In this document: positions 24,223-35,600 of the stretch, piece by piece
Position numbering within the stretch: position 1 is the stretch's first letter
Layout: every line of letters starts with the position of its first letter
Assembly: GCA_013396525.1 (NCBI GenBank)
Contig: VWYX01000384.1
Span: forward strand, 248,001 to 312,000
DNA: 64,000 nucleotides
Reading direction: 5' to 3'
Source of the DNA: Chaetorhynchus papuensis
Lineage: Eukaryota; Chordata; Aves; Passeriformes; Rhipiduridae
Program-made: the position numbers and the translations under genes
Notes under the pieces: generated by a model
Databases searched by the model: none
What the model was told of the DNA's origin: nothing
Seen by the model: only the letters and a program-made list of their open reading frames with translations

Positions 24223-25873
24223 TGTGGGTGCATACATGTTTTACCCATTAAATTTACCAGCCTGTGACAATAAAGTTTTATTTTACAATAAACAATATTT
24301 TCTGTAGTGTTTTAAAGAAAACCATGCAGAACCCAGAGATACTGAACAAAACTTCACCATCATTCTGGAAGTGCAAGCTTCATATGTTGCATCTGCACAT
24401 GAAAAAGTTTTAACAAGCATTTGTATGCCAAGAAATATCCTTTCTGCCATCACTTCTTCTACATCCAAAGTTTTCTTCAAGCGGGAATAAAAACAAACAC
24501 AGTGTCACAATCTGTGCTTCGCTACACAAGAGGCAAGTACGACTGAAGGCATCTGACAGGTCTCCAAGCCATGCAGGGAAAGCCACTGCTCATGTTGTGC
24601 TCTTCAGGAGTCTAAAATCCAGCACCAACAGTTGTTAAAAGAGAAAGCCAGTCACTTTCTATGTCAGGGTCCATAGGTAGCCAAGAACTGAAGTACATAA
24701 AACCAAATGAGACTGGATCGTTTAGTAGTTTTCATTTGTGCAAAGAGGATGCTAAATTCCAACCCAACAAGGGCTTCTTGTGGAAGGACTGTTGGTGAAA
24801 TGGGAAAAGAAAGATCAAATATAATCTGTGATTCACCACTAATGTAATAATACCTCTTCTGTGTGGGAGATCTTGCCTCAGTTAGGAGTAATGGCAGATT
24901 TATGTAGGAAACATCCAACTGGCATCTTCCAAAATTAAGACAAAGCGTATTACCTATGGCAATCTAGGGGAAAGGCTGTATCTAGTGAACCCAAGTTTCA
25001 CTTGTTTGCTCCAGTGTCACATTAGTGAATCACAGTCCATACAATGATGGTAATGCACACACTGAGGGAGAAGTCAGAGAAAGACAAACCACAGAACTGA
25101 AGAAAGAAAATAATGGATGAAAATTAAACAAGATACAAAAAAAAAAAGAAAAAGAAATTTTTAATGCAAAATCAAGTGGGAGAAAGAAGCCTTATCAAAA
25201 GGAAAAAAATCTGCAAGTGTCTCTGCACAATTTTAAAAATTCAAGTTAGTGTGAGTTAAAAACCACTTATAAACCAAGGCATGGATATAACTGTCAACTG
25301 AGACATCCCCTCACCTCCAAAAGTCATCATTTGAATGCTTGGTTTAAGTGAAGGGTTACGAACCAGCTCAGATCATGAAGGGGTTTTCATTCTCCCTGCT
25401 CAAATCCTCATTAATTAGTCAAAACTGGTTGATTGGTCAGGTTAAGTCCCACAGGCAGACACGTGTGCTCTCACATCAGGTCCTACCTGTACAGGAACTA
25501 CTGACAAAGAGTGAAGGCTCCTCTGTCTTGCTTAAGTCAGTACCATGTCCACAAGGACACGACCCCATCTAAAGCAGCAGCATTTACAACACAGAACAGG
25601 AGCATATATTTGGGTTCATTAAGTGCTTAAGCTGATAAACTGGGCAGCAAACTGACCTGCTTGAGGCACAGTAACACATTTCTCTGCTTCTCTCGCAAGT
25701 GGCAGGAACAGGTTGCAGCAGGCAGGCAAGGTACAAAGTATCTGACACTGCCAGAGTAGGTCAGGAAAAACTTCCCAGATCCCTCAACCTAAAGACTGCA
25801 GGTTCCTGAGAGCTGGTAACTTCATTTCTTGCAGGTTTTTGAAGCATTTTCCAAGAATGAATAATACCTGTTC
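24223..25873. other. Unique DNA, nothing recognised
   Basis: AT-rich sequence with an A-rich run near 25135-25160. The 84-codon minus ORF (24664-24918) has no recognisable product. Confidence 0.5.
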
Positions 25874-25925
25874 TTAGAATACGCTGAGTTGGAAGAGAAC
25901 CACAAGGAGCATTGAGTTCTCAGTG
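25874..25925 (-). mobile_element. Short CR1 tail fragment, minus strand
   Basis: TTAGAATACGCTGAGTTGGAAG, followed by a clear counterpart of the antisense CR1 text ACCCACAAGGATCATTGAGT (here AACCACAAGGAGCATTGAGT). The similarity covers only about 50 bases, so this is a very short or heavily eroded copy. It shares its wording with the fragment at 55248-55340. Confidence 0.7.
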
Positions 25926-26821
25926 GGGGAAAAGGCACCCACATATCTTAATAAAGGAAACAAATCTGTCTGTACCAAATGAAGGCAGCAAAAAATATAT
26001 GAAGAGAATATTTGTTTAAATTATAGAAAATTAGAAATCAGACAAACAGATGTGATGAAGAGCAAAACCACAAGAGAATCACAAGAATATCTATCCTGAT
26101 AAAATACACATTAATGTCATAATTCATAATGATGAGGGATATTTTTAACTTTTGTAAATTAAATTAGTAATTTCAGCTGTTTGGCAAATGCAGCTGCTGT
26201 TCTGCAATCCATGGTATTTGATCAATTTCTATCACCTGAAGATCTGGCTCCTGGTGTGCCAAAAGAGATTGTTAATTATTTCAGCACACAATGCACAACC
26301 AACTCATGAGATCAGTGCAAAATTAACGTATTACAGATATGTGTGCTTATTCCTTTACCATTTGAGACTCATAGATACAAGATTTCTTTCACAGTCATGC
26401 AGAGTATAATCTATTGAAAATAAATTGTTCATAATGATGGGATTCCAGGAGCTTTAAGCATATCAGTGATTTCTGCACTTTGATGAAATGATGAGAGTTG
26501 GCAAGCACTAATTATGACTGCTGACATTTGTTTTATTGGTCTGTTTCTCATGCTTGTCATTCTCTGCTGAAATCCATGGCAAAAAAATTGCCATTGCCAT
26601 TGATGGAAATAATGATATTGTAGATCACATAACTCTTAATAGTTCACAAGAAATCTGCTTCCAAAGTCAACTTTTCTCTTTCTTTTTGGCTTTGTTCTTC
26701 TGATAGATGCTCTCAGCCAGTAAAGAAAAATCGATTTAAATGAATAAGCAAGCAAACAGCACTCATATCACCTTTATATCACTTTGCTTCCTTGCTTGAT
26801 TCTAATGATTCTTTATTTCAG
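25926..26821. other. Unique DNA; possible conserved block 26420-26680
   Basis: No gene or repeat. The block from about 26420 to 26680 is free of low-complexity runs and rich in homeodomain-like cores (TAATTATG near 26510, ATTGG near 26537). It has a small inverted repeat (ATGGCAA/TTGCCAT near 26575-26595) and ends about 140 bases before candidate exon B. A regulatory role is only a suggestion. Confidence 0.35.
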
Positions 26822-26871
26822 TACTCAGAGAAGCTTCACTACGTGGCCAAGCCATCATAAATAAGAATCAA
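26822..26871 (+). other. Candidate internal exon B (50 nt)
   Basis: It has the best paired splice signals seen on the plus strand: a branch-point-like TTCTAATG near 26800, the acceptor TGATTCTTTATTTCAG, and the donor CAA|GTAAGT at 26872. Only one frame is open throughout: two leading bases and then 16 codons (LREASLRGQAIINKNQ). The two leading bases complete the codon left by exon A, and the exon ends on a codon boundary that fits candidate exon C. The peptide is not recognised. A non-coding RNA exon or a chance match remains possible. Confidence 0.3.
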
Positions 26872-28131
26872 GTAAGTAAATAAAATCACAAACCCAAGTC
26901 AGTGTCAGCATTTACTCTCAGTCATTACAAAGATCTTTTTAATAATAACAAACATAAGTTCAGGAAAGTCCAAGCTGTTCATTGCTCAGATGGGGCTCAC
27001 AAATTGCAAGAGATGACAGCAGTCTTTTAATACTAAAAAAACAAATTACAACCCTTACCAGATGTGTTGCCAGCCAGAGGAGAAACTTTACACTTTTTTA
27101 TTTAGTTCATGGTTCTGCTTTCTTTAATTTGTTCTCAAACAAGGGGGGAAAATGAGGATGAATTCATATAGGGACAGCTGGCATGATGATGTATTGCAAG
27201 GGATGAGAGCTGAAAGAGAAGCACAAACAAGCCACAGCTGAAAACAATGAGCCATCATGGACTGTGAGCCCTGTCAGATGGGTCTCTGGGATCAGGGGAA
27301 AGTTAGGACTGACAAGTTCTCCCCACCTCAGTCCACTGGCCGGGCTTTCTGACAGTGGTGGAATGACCCTCCCTCTCCCCTGCATCCTTTGGATGGCCTG
27401 ATCTTTGCTTCCCTTCTCCCTGGTCACGGGGTTGGACCTCCTTACTGGCAGCACTATTCCCTGTCCTCATGAACATTCCTCCTGCACAGTGCTGAGACAA
27501 AATGTCCATGCAGGAAGGTCACCAAATACAGCCAGGCTCAGTGGGGGTGAAAGTGAAATGTCGCATCAAGGATCTGTGATGGCTTGAATTGACTCAGAAC
27601 CCCATCAGTCCTGTATTTTAACCCTTTGAAACACTGAATGCTTGAAAAAGACAGTGCAAAGAAAGCTGGGTGGGATTTGAATATACAAGTATACCTGCAC
27701 AACAAATCTGCTATACCTAAAGCAACCTGGTATTCGTACTGATAATGAGAAATCCATAACCTGTTCCTCAAAGAAATGTTATTTTTCAAGGGATCCAACT
27801 ACCCTAGGACTCCTAGAATGTGCGTGTCTGTACCTGTCATTTGCACATGCCTTCAGAGTCACATAATATATCCCACAGTCACAAAATGGTTGAGATTGGA
27901 GAGGACTTTAATTCCAGCACAGTTTTAGCATAAGCTTAAAAAAATGCTTGTTGGCAGCTCCAGTTCTTATTCATTGCCTGTGAATGGCCTGGACAGAAAG
28001 CACTTTCAGGTATCTAAAGCTGAGGGTGATGTTCAGTGAGGGAAACTGAGAGAAACTATCTTGGCTACTAGGAAGAATATAAAACACTGCTTAGATGTTC
28101 CTTACCTCTTTCTAACTCTTTTTTTGTTTAG
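26872..28131. other. Putative intron B-C; otherwise unassigned
   Basis: Unique sequence containing one weak CR1 tail (27875-27925). Several overlapping ORFs of 60-96 codons at 27.1-27.8 kb on both strands have no recognisable product. Confidence 0.4.
27875..27925 (-). mobile_element. Possible CR1 tail fragment, minus strand
   Basis: CAGTCACAAAATGGTTGAGATTGGAGAGGACT (about 27876-27907) looks like a worn antisense CR1 3' end (tail, then GGTTGGAAGGGACCT). Nothing downstream can be aligned by eye, so only the tail is called. Confidence 0.5.
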
Positions 28132-28221
28132 GTCATGCCTGCCACCATGTTTTTAAGCTCCTTGAGAGTTTGCAGAACTAAAATATTCATCCAAGTTTAT
28201 GTTTGTAGATCCAAAAAAAAG
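28132..28221 (+). other. Candidate internal exon C (90 nt)
   Basis: It follows a strong acceptor (a CTAAC branch-point-like motif, then CTTTTTTTGTTTAG) and ends at AAG|GTGAGC, a good donor. Its length is exactly 30 codons. Only the frame starting at its first base is open, and this is the phase required by candidate exon B. It contains GCCACCATG (ATG at 28147), a good translation-start context, so it could also carry a start codon (MFLSSLRVCRTKIF...). Joined, A+B+C give 192 nt with no stop. The peptide is basic at its end and not recognised. Confidence 0.3.
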
Positions 28222-28331
28222 GTGAGCTCTCAGTCCTGACAGATGTAACTTTAGTTTCCCCCAACCTAGGTTGCACATTAATGCTTTTTTTTCCAGGAGA
28301 TTGTTCCAGAATTAAGACTTCTTCAGTAGCT

Positions 28332-28354
28332 TTGTTGTTGTTGTTGTTGTTGTT
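28332..28354. repeat. (TTG)7 microsatellite
   Basis: Seven TTG units plus TT. On the minus strand it would read as AAC repeats, which explains an asparagine run in a chance ORF there. Confidence 0.95.
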
Positions 28355-31300
28355 AGAGCTCCAAATTCCCAGATCTGATTTGCATTTCAATTCTTCAATA
28401 GACATTTTCTGAAAGCTTAGGTTCTTTTTATTTGTTCACTTGCTTTCTTAGCAATTCTTTTAATTTTTGTAAAAGCTAGGTTCCCTTTGCCTAACTGTAG
28501 GAATTCCCTAAGGCCTTCAAATTAGTCTTCCTTCCATGGCTAGTAGGGACATCACAACCCCTGGTTCACTTTGTGCACATGATGTGTCTGTGTGCATAGA
28601 GGGTAGAGGGATTTAAGCTGAATAGACTTGGTGAAACCTTACCTAGCCTTTAATCTGTAGACCACACAAGAGAAACACAGGTCCCTCCTGAGAATTTTCT
28701 GGGATTCAGCTGGAGTTACCTAAAGACAGTGGCTCCAAGGCAGTTTAGAATGCAGTACTGGTGGCTGCTGTGGTTTACACCAAGCTCCACCCTCACAGCA
28801 GTAGTCATCTCCTGTATTTCAGGATTTCATAAACTGAGATGTTAAATTCATCCATTTTATCACAAAGTCCAGAGATACAGAGTGCTCAGTCATGTAGCTA
28901 AACCTCATGAAAAGTAGAGCACAATTCTAGGTGGGAGTAAAGAGCACAACAGATTAGCATAGACACCACTGCCCATGCTGCAAAAAGGAAACACCAGCTT
29001 GCAGCTGGGGAAACAGGATCTTTGCACATTTGTCCCTCTTATTCACTATTTTGATAATTTTCAAACTTATTGTGCTCATAGATATTACTCCTTTCCTGAA
29101 GCACACTTAAAAAAAAAAAATCTTTTCCTTCTTACTGAACTTTTTTTGCTAGCCATTAGTTTCTGTGGCCTACAGTGACATGTAGAGCTGACTCTGCTGG
29201 AATGTCAGCTGCTTACATCTCCAGCATCCCCGCAAGAGGATAGTGAGTCCATGGTGACACTGTGGCAGAAACATTATAAAGAATCAGCATTACCTTCAAG
29301 TGAGAATTTCTTAATTTTGCCTGTAAGTTTTCTCCTCCAAAACCAATTTTCACTCTTGACATAGTAACCATAAGCATGGTCTCCTCTCTTTGTTAACTCA
29401 AGAGAAATACCACAAATATTTTCATATTACACTCTTTCTAATACCTTAAAGAAGGAGGCTGAAAAGTAAAATAAAGACAATACAGAAAGAAAACACACCC
29501 TCTGGGAGAAATATTAGGTCAAGATATTCCTAAGTATATTCTCAGCCTTCATACTGATGCCCTCAACCAATAGAAATAAGATGTTTGTGTTCAAGGTGCA
29601 GGCACTGTGGCTTTCTGGCCCATTGCATTAGCAAATGTATAAGCATGTGCCAGGGACCAGACATAAGGTCTGGCACAGAGTGAGGGCCACTGATCTCTTG
29701 TGGGGGAGGTCAGCATTCTGGTCCAGCTGGAAATGCATTTTTATTAAGATAACAAAGGGATGTAGGGCAGAAAGTTCTGGTAAAGAGAACAGTAGAGACC
29801 AGTTTCCTGGAATAATTCTTCCATCTCCTAACTCATTCTCTGTCACCTTCTTTCTCAAGTGTCCTTCATATGACCCAGGCAACCCAATTAGTTGTTTGAA
29901 GGGACTGAATTTGACCTGTGAGCCACATTCCAAGTGTTCTAGAAATTAACAGACGATTTCTCCTTGACCTCAGTGTCTCCATTTGCAAAAAAAACCCCAA
30001 AGCAATAATATTTAATGAACAGTGAAGTTGCAACTAATTGGTGCTCACTCTGCAGCAGCTTTGCCATCTGGGGACTTGAATTCGTGACTGGGGTTGCAGA
30101 CAGCAATGTTAGGGAACTCATAAGCTGGGATGGACATAAGGAATAGGAAAGATGTCAGGGATTATAGGACTGAGGTCTGAGTCTGCTTGTGCAAGGTTGG
30201 AACACAAGAGAGAAGGGTAAAATGGAGGGCATGAGTTCACGTCCTGATTTAAAGACGTGGGAAGTGGGAGAAGTTTGATGGTAGGCAGGATCTACTTCAC
30301 TTCCTAGTGTGGAGAGATATAAAAAGAACACCAAGGAGTTGAGGAGAAAGCAAGAAAACTTGGGTCTCCACCACATGAAAGAGTTGGTATTTGAGCAGTG
30401 AGGCCAGGAAATTGCATCCTTATCCTGGGGAAGAGGGTCTTGTGAAGGATGAGGGGCAATTGACAACTTCTTTTGGTATAAGGGACTATCAGGGTAAATA
30501 TTCAACAACCTGGAAAGTGTTTCAAGTGGAAGGGTGGTGGGTAAAAGGAGAGGCAGTCCCAACAATACCTGCAGCACCACATCCTCTGTAGGAACTGCTC
30601 TGTAGGTACAAACAAGTGTGCTCCCATGAGATGGAAAGTCATAGAGAAAGGAGCAGAGGAACCTCTGGATCTCAACCACTCACAGAATTAAGCCCCTACT
30701 TATGTAGCCTGAATCCTGTCACATAAACATGGAAGCAGAACTCTAAGTTGTTCTCCAGTTGACATAAGTGTAGCTTTAAAGCACCAGCTAATCCCGAGAT
30801 TGAATCCAACCACCTTATAGCCAACATCTCAGCTGGTTTGGATTTTTTTTCAATACTTTTTGTTCGCATGCATCTGATCATAGGAATAGTTTCCTGATTT
30901 TCTACTATGCTTTTCTTCGAAGTATAAACAGTTGTGGTAGTTCACAGAACTGGGGGGTCAGACCTCTGGGACTAGAATCCGAATCCACCACCAGATGCAG
31001 ATACAAAGCCATCTCATTTGAGAGACAATGAAGCCGTGGTTTCCATTGGCTTCGTCAGGAGTTGATCACTAGGTCAGAAAAACTGCCTTTTTAGGCACCT
31101 AGTGATGGAGATCAGTGTTTAAAGGACAGCGGGGAAGTTTAAAATATTAATGGTTTCATTGCATTATAGCAAGTTGACCTCTCCAATACTGTTCCCTCAG
31201 CTGATAAAGTGATTTTGCATGGCACAGCCCTCACTGCACAAAACTCATGCGAAAGGCCTTTTGGAAGTGTAACACCTTGCCCAAGGGCATGAACAATTTT

Positions 31301-32419
31301 ATCAACATTTATTATTTTTTTTTTACCTTTTTAACATCACATTAATTAGAAGTGAACAAAACTGTCCTTAAAGCTCCCCAATACAGCACTAAATTCACCA
31401 CTCATTCAAGAATTTAGCAAAAATTACCATATGTGTTAGAGGAAGCTCAACGTTTTCTGCTTTTCCAGGCTGCTGAGGCAGCATCCTCTTAGTGTTGATA
31501 AAAATTGCTTTGCAAAGGTTGTGCCTCTTTGGATTTATCACTATCAGCATGTGGCAGTGTTTGAGCTTCCAGCTAAAAAAAAAAAAATTCAAATGGAATT
31601 TTACAGTACTTGCTTTGGGGCTGGAGCGTAAAACTGCTCTCTTAGCAGCTTCCAAGTCCCTGGAAGCTCAGTCCCTGTGTCTCTTGGCTATGTCACACCC
31701 CCTTATGCATTGCTGCTGATCTTTCCCACTTGCTGTTTATTTATTTTATTGCACAGTTTAGAGGCATCTTTTATTATTTTTATCTTGATTTGATTTTGGC
31801 TACTCTTGATGGCAGGTGTTTACAGAAGGGTATAAAGTGCAAAATTAATGTACCATGCACAGTGGGCAAGACACCACCATGGAGGAGAGGAGAAAGCTGC
31901 TGAAATAAGATTCTGAAGAAATTTTAGTTTCAGAAAGAAACGGCTGGGTCTACATTAGCAAGCTGTGAGCCCAGTATGAAGGCAAAGTGACGCTTAGCAC
32001 TTGGCACCTACACTGTACACCTGCCTCAGGCTAGCTCTGGTGCTGCAGGTTGGATGTCTGATAGCAATTAGGACAAATTAAGTGCTGACATATTATTCTG
32101 GTGTAATGATTTCCTAAAGGGCTGCAGTTTGTGTGTTAGGAGCCCCATCAGCAATGTGAATCTGTGTCTGCGTGGTGATGATAAGGAGATACACTGAAGA
32201 GATGCACTGCTGAGCTGAACTGAGGCACTAATGGGAATCACCTGGGAAAAGAGCTAATGTCCTTGGCCTGGGTGGAGAACAGCAGTGGAGTTACTGGTGC
32301 AGCAAAACACACTATCAGATCTTAGCAGGTACAAGCCAGTCACTATTAACATAAGTATCCTGAAACACATTTACTGAAGATCTTGTCTGATATTCTGTTT
32401 TTTTTTAAAAAATACTTAC
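28355..32419. other. Unique DNA; longest ORF in window is here but unsupported
   Basis: The longest ORF of the window is 174 codons on the minus strand, 30155-30679. It has no recognisable domain and is proline- and leucine-rich, and a different frame of the opposite strand is also open for 66 codons (30391-30591). Given about 6000 stop-to-stop intervals over six frames, roughly one ORF this long is expected by chance. ORFs of about 100 codons on both strands at 29628-29949 likewise overlap each other. No CR1 was seen. Decayed retroelement sequence at 29.6-30.7 kb cannot be excluded. Confidence 0.4.
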
Positions 32420-32611
32420 CTCTGCATATTAGAGTGGATGAGACATACTAGCATTTGTCTTTTTCTGATGCCTGTCTGGTTTGGCTTGGGCTTTTCAGCA
32501 CTCAGCACTTCACTGTCTGGCTGTATTTTGATTCCCTTGATGAAGTTACACACGGCGTACCTGACCCTGTGTTTCCTTCCTGCACACTTAGAACAGAGCC
32601 CTTGGAGAGAG
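32420..32611 (-). other. Candidate exon, minus strand (192 nt)
   Basis: On the minus strand this segment follows a pyrimidine-rich acceptor (CTTCCGAGTCCTTTCCAG) and ends at CAGAG|GTAAGTATT, a near-consensus donor. One frame is open for the full 63 codons (one leading base, two trailing). It includes a basic cysteine-containing stretch (CSKCAGRKHRVRYAVC) and a lysine/proline-rich middle. No family is recognised. It could be an exon of an unplaced minus-strand gene, a non-coding RNA exon, or a coincidence. No compatible neighbouring exon was found close by. Confidence 0.25.
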
Positions 32612-35600
32612 CTGGAAAGGACTCGGAAGCCTAAAGTCAACTCAGCCCCATTTCATGGGAAGGGTAAAACGAAGGGTAAATGCTCCATTTTGAAGCCTCT
32701 TTTATGTGTTTGATCTTTCACAGCGCTGCTCATTCAATCTGTCCTGCACTGGTGATATGAAGAAGCCATGAAAGTTAATCCATTTTAGAGATGAATCGTT
32801 TCTGGCAACTGTCCCCAGGCACAGGTCAGCAAACACAGGATGGACGGGCGTTCCAGGGCTCTCTGAGGGAATAATTCCTTGAAAAACGGCACCTGGAAAA
32901 TGCCTGCTCCCTTGTTGCTCATCTGCTTTGGGAGTAGGGAGCTGGCACAGAGTTCAGTTTCACCTTGGCTCTAGGCAAGGCAGAACAGCCAGACGATGAC
33001 AGTTTTCAGACGAGAAGCTCAGGGAAAAAAATAATTAAAAAATTACACATACAATCCCTCTGAGGACAGATCCTCTTTGTGCCAAGCATTAATACACAGC
33101 CAGAGCAAGTCTTTTCTTTTTCACACGTTCCTGCTGGCACTATAATGCCCCCCAAAAAAGCCTGTTGTGGAAAAAGCAGAGAACAGGAGCAGAAAATACG
33201 ATAAATTGTCCTGTTTTGTAGAGACACAAAACATTTCTGATGCTTCATTGATCACACTCAGCACTGTAAATAGGAACAATGACCTGCTGAAATGGCCAGT
33301 TAGAAAAGTCGTTCCATTTAGAGAAAATTCTTGAGAACTGAAGAATGTTGATCCCAACATGGGAAAAAAAATATATGGAAAGCTAGTCTTTGTCTCAGCT
33401 CCCACTGTGAAATCTCTGTGTCTTCTTGTGGTCAGACCCAGAGAAGTTCAAGGTTTGGGTGTTTCTTTCATTAGCATTTGACCTACACTAACTTTAAAGA
33501 AAGGCTAAGACCCTGATGTTGTCAATCTAAGCTGCACAGAAATTAATTCTAAATCTGAATTTCAGTGGCAATGAACATCTCAGCCTCCTTCATCAGAACC
33601 AAATACCTGTCAAAACTCAGAAACTCTGAGTTGAATACCTGAGCACAGTATAAAAATAGTGAACTTTTTTTCTTTTGTATCTATTGACTGTGCAAGCTCT
33701 GGGACAATGTATGGTTATTCTACTGTTCTTTATTCAAACCTTAGTGGCCAAACACAATTTTGGACTCTTTTTGATAGAGACTTTGGCCCAAAATCCCACA
33801 TAGAACCACATCTACAGATTTTTTTTAACATCTACCTGTTGTTGTTGTATACCTCTTTAAGTAAAGTTTTAACAGCTAAAGCAGAAGTGATGCTGGGAAG
33901 CCAATTTTTTCAAGTTTTAATTGATGTCAGCACCCTTCTCCTCTTTAAGAACTGTGAACGTTGTCTCCCCTTGGATTGTTCAAATGTGTATTTTAGGTTA
34001 CTTTTCGACTTTGGTGAAAAATTCTCTTCTGCTTTTAGACTAATAAGTTAGGTAGCTCACAGGGACCTGTCATTCTGAGCTGGGATAATTTTTTTATTGC
34101 AGCTCATTTGCCTTCAAGCACAGCTGCTGGAGTTCAGTAGAGCAATCTCTAACAAAGCCATCTGAAGAAAAAAACAATACAGCTGTTAGAAATGTTAGCA
34201 CTTGGATTAACACACTCAGTTTTAGCTGGACAAAATCTGGCTAATGGGCTTCAGGGACTCTTGGGAAGAGAAAACTGTGAGACATAAGCATCCTCTCAGA
34301 GCAGCAGTCCTTGGTATTGCAAAAGATACCTAAAATTCTTCCTGGCTTTGGGATGGGTTTTGAGCTTTCTCTGTCATGTCATCTCTTGCCTCGCTTGCTG
34401 ACCTTGTCTCATCTACCCAACCAAGTTTATAAATGAAGAAACACATTTGTCTTTCTCACATGGGAAATCTTAGGACAGAGAATTTGTGTCAGTAAATGGA
34501 AATATTCCTGCTGGAGCAAAGAGAAAGCTATTCTAAGTTAAAATAATCTTTGAGCAATAAATTTACTTGCCAGTAGCATGGTTTTGATAATCTAAATTAA
34601 TAAACAAATAAATAAGAATAAAAAAACTTGACCCACACAGATGCAAAGTAGCTTAAATTGTAGAAAATATTCAATGCCTGCTGGATCTTGGTGTCACAGG
34701 CTGCCCCCTGTGGCCTCAAAAAAGACCCATCACAAATATTGAAATTTCCAGAAATTCATTAATCTAATCAGTGTCTGTTGCATGTGGTTGCTTCTCCATT
34801 ACTCTCATCATGAGAATTTGGACATGATGTCCTGGTAGACAGCCTGTTGTCCACCAGCCAGCAAGTGCTCGTGCAGGGCATATAAATAATCCTAAAACAT
34901 GAGAAAACTTGGAAGTAGATTAAAACTTTAACACCCTTGTCTGGTTTCTGTGCAAATGAGCTGTGCACAGTCCACTGTAGTGATGTCCCAAGGCTCATTC
35001 TAAGATATTTTATCTTCAATATAAAAGATGGACAGCAGTAGGACTATCTTCAGACCGAGTGCCTTGGTTCTACTTGTGTATCCTGAATATTGAAGCCCCT
35101 CTCAGGATGAGCCTGAAGTTGCAATCATGGAACTTCACTCCTGGAAGGATCTGCCACACAGAGGGTGAAATTCAGGCACCTTGCAGTCTGAAGGTTGGGC
35201 ATTCTATCTGAAGTAGTCACCTAGGCAAATATCCACCAGAGGAAATCTAGTGGAACAAAACATAAGCTAGTTGTCTGGATTCTTCACAGCTAGTGGAGAG
35301 AAATAGATTACCTCTTGCTCCAAGGCAGATGTCTAAAACCATTATCTGTGTCATTCTTTAGAGGTGCTTTTTTCCTTCCCTTGCCTATAGAAATATTCTG
35401 AATAATTAACTCTGATACAGATGTTTATCATATAGATGTCTAAAATTAGATAAACTGACTATTGTTATTGTCAGGGCTCATGAACCAGGATGACAAGGGA
35501 GCCTTGGTGTTTAACTCTCTCTGAACATGCCAGCACCATCATTAAGCCATCCCTGAGAGTCCCCTGGCAGTAACATGATTAGGGACAATATCTCACTTAA

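Noticed and set aside
28187..28405. Asparagine-run protein on the minus strand
   Set aside because: The run is the (TTG)7 microsatellite read in reverse.
30155..30679. 174-codon minus ORF as a gene
   Set aside because: No domain, start context or splice support, and about one ORF of this length is expected by chance in six frames of 64 kb.
33659..34051. 130-codon plus ORF as a gene
   Set aside because: Phenylalanine- and leucine-rich reading of T-rich DNA, with no domain or exon signals.
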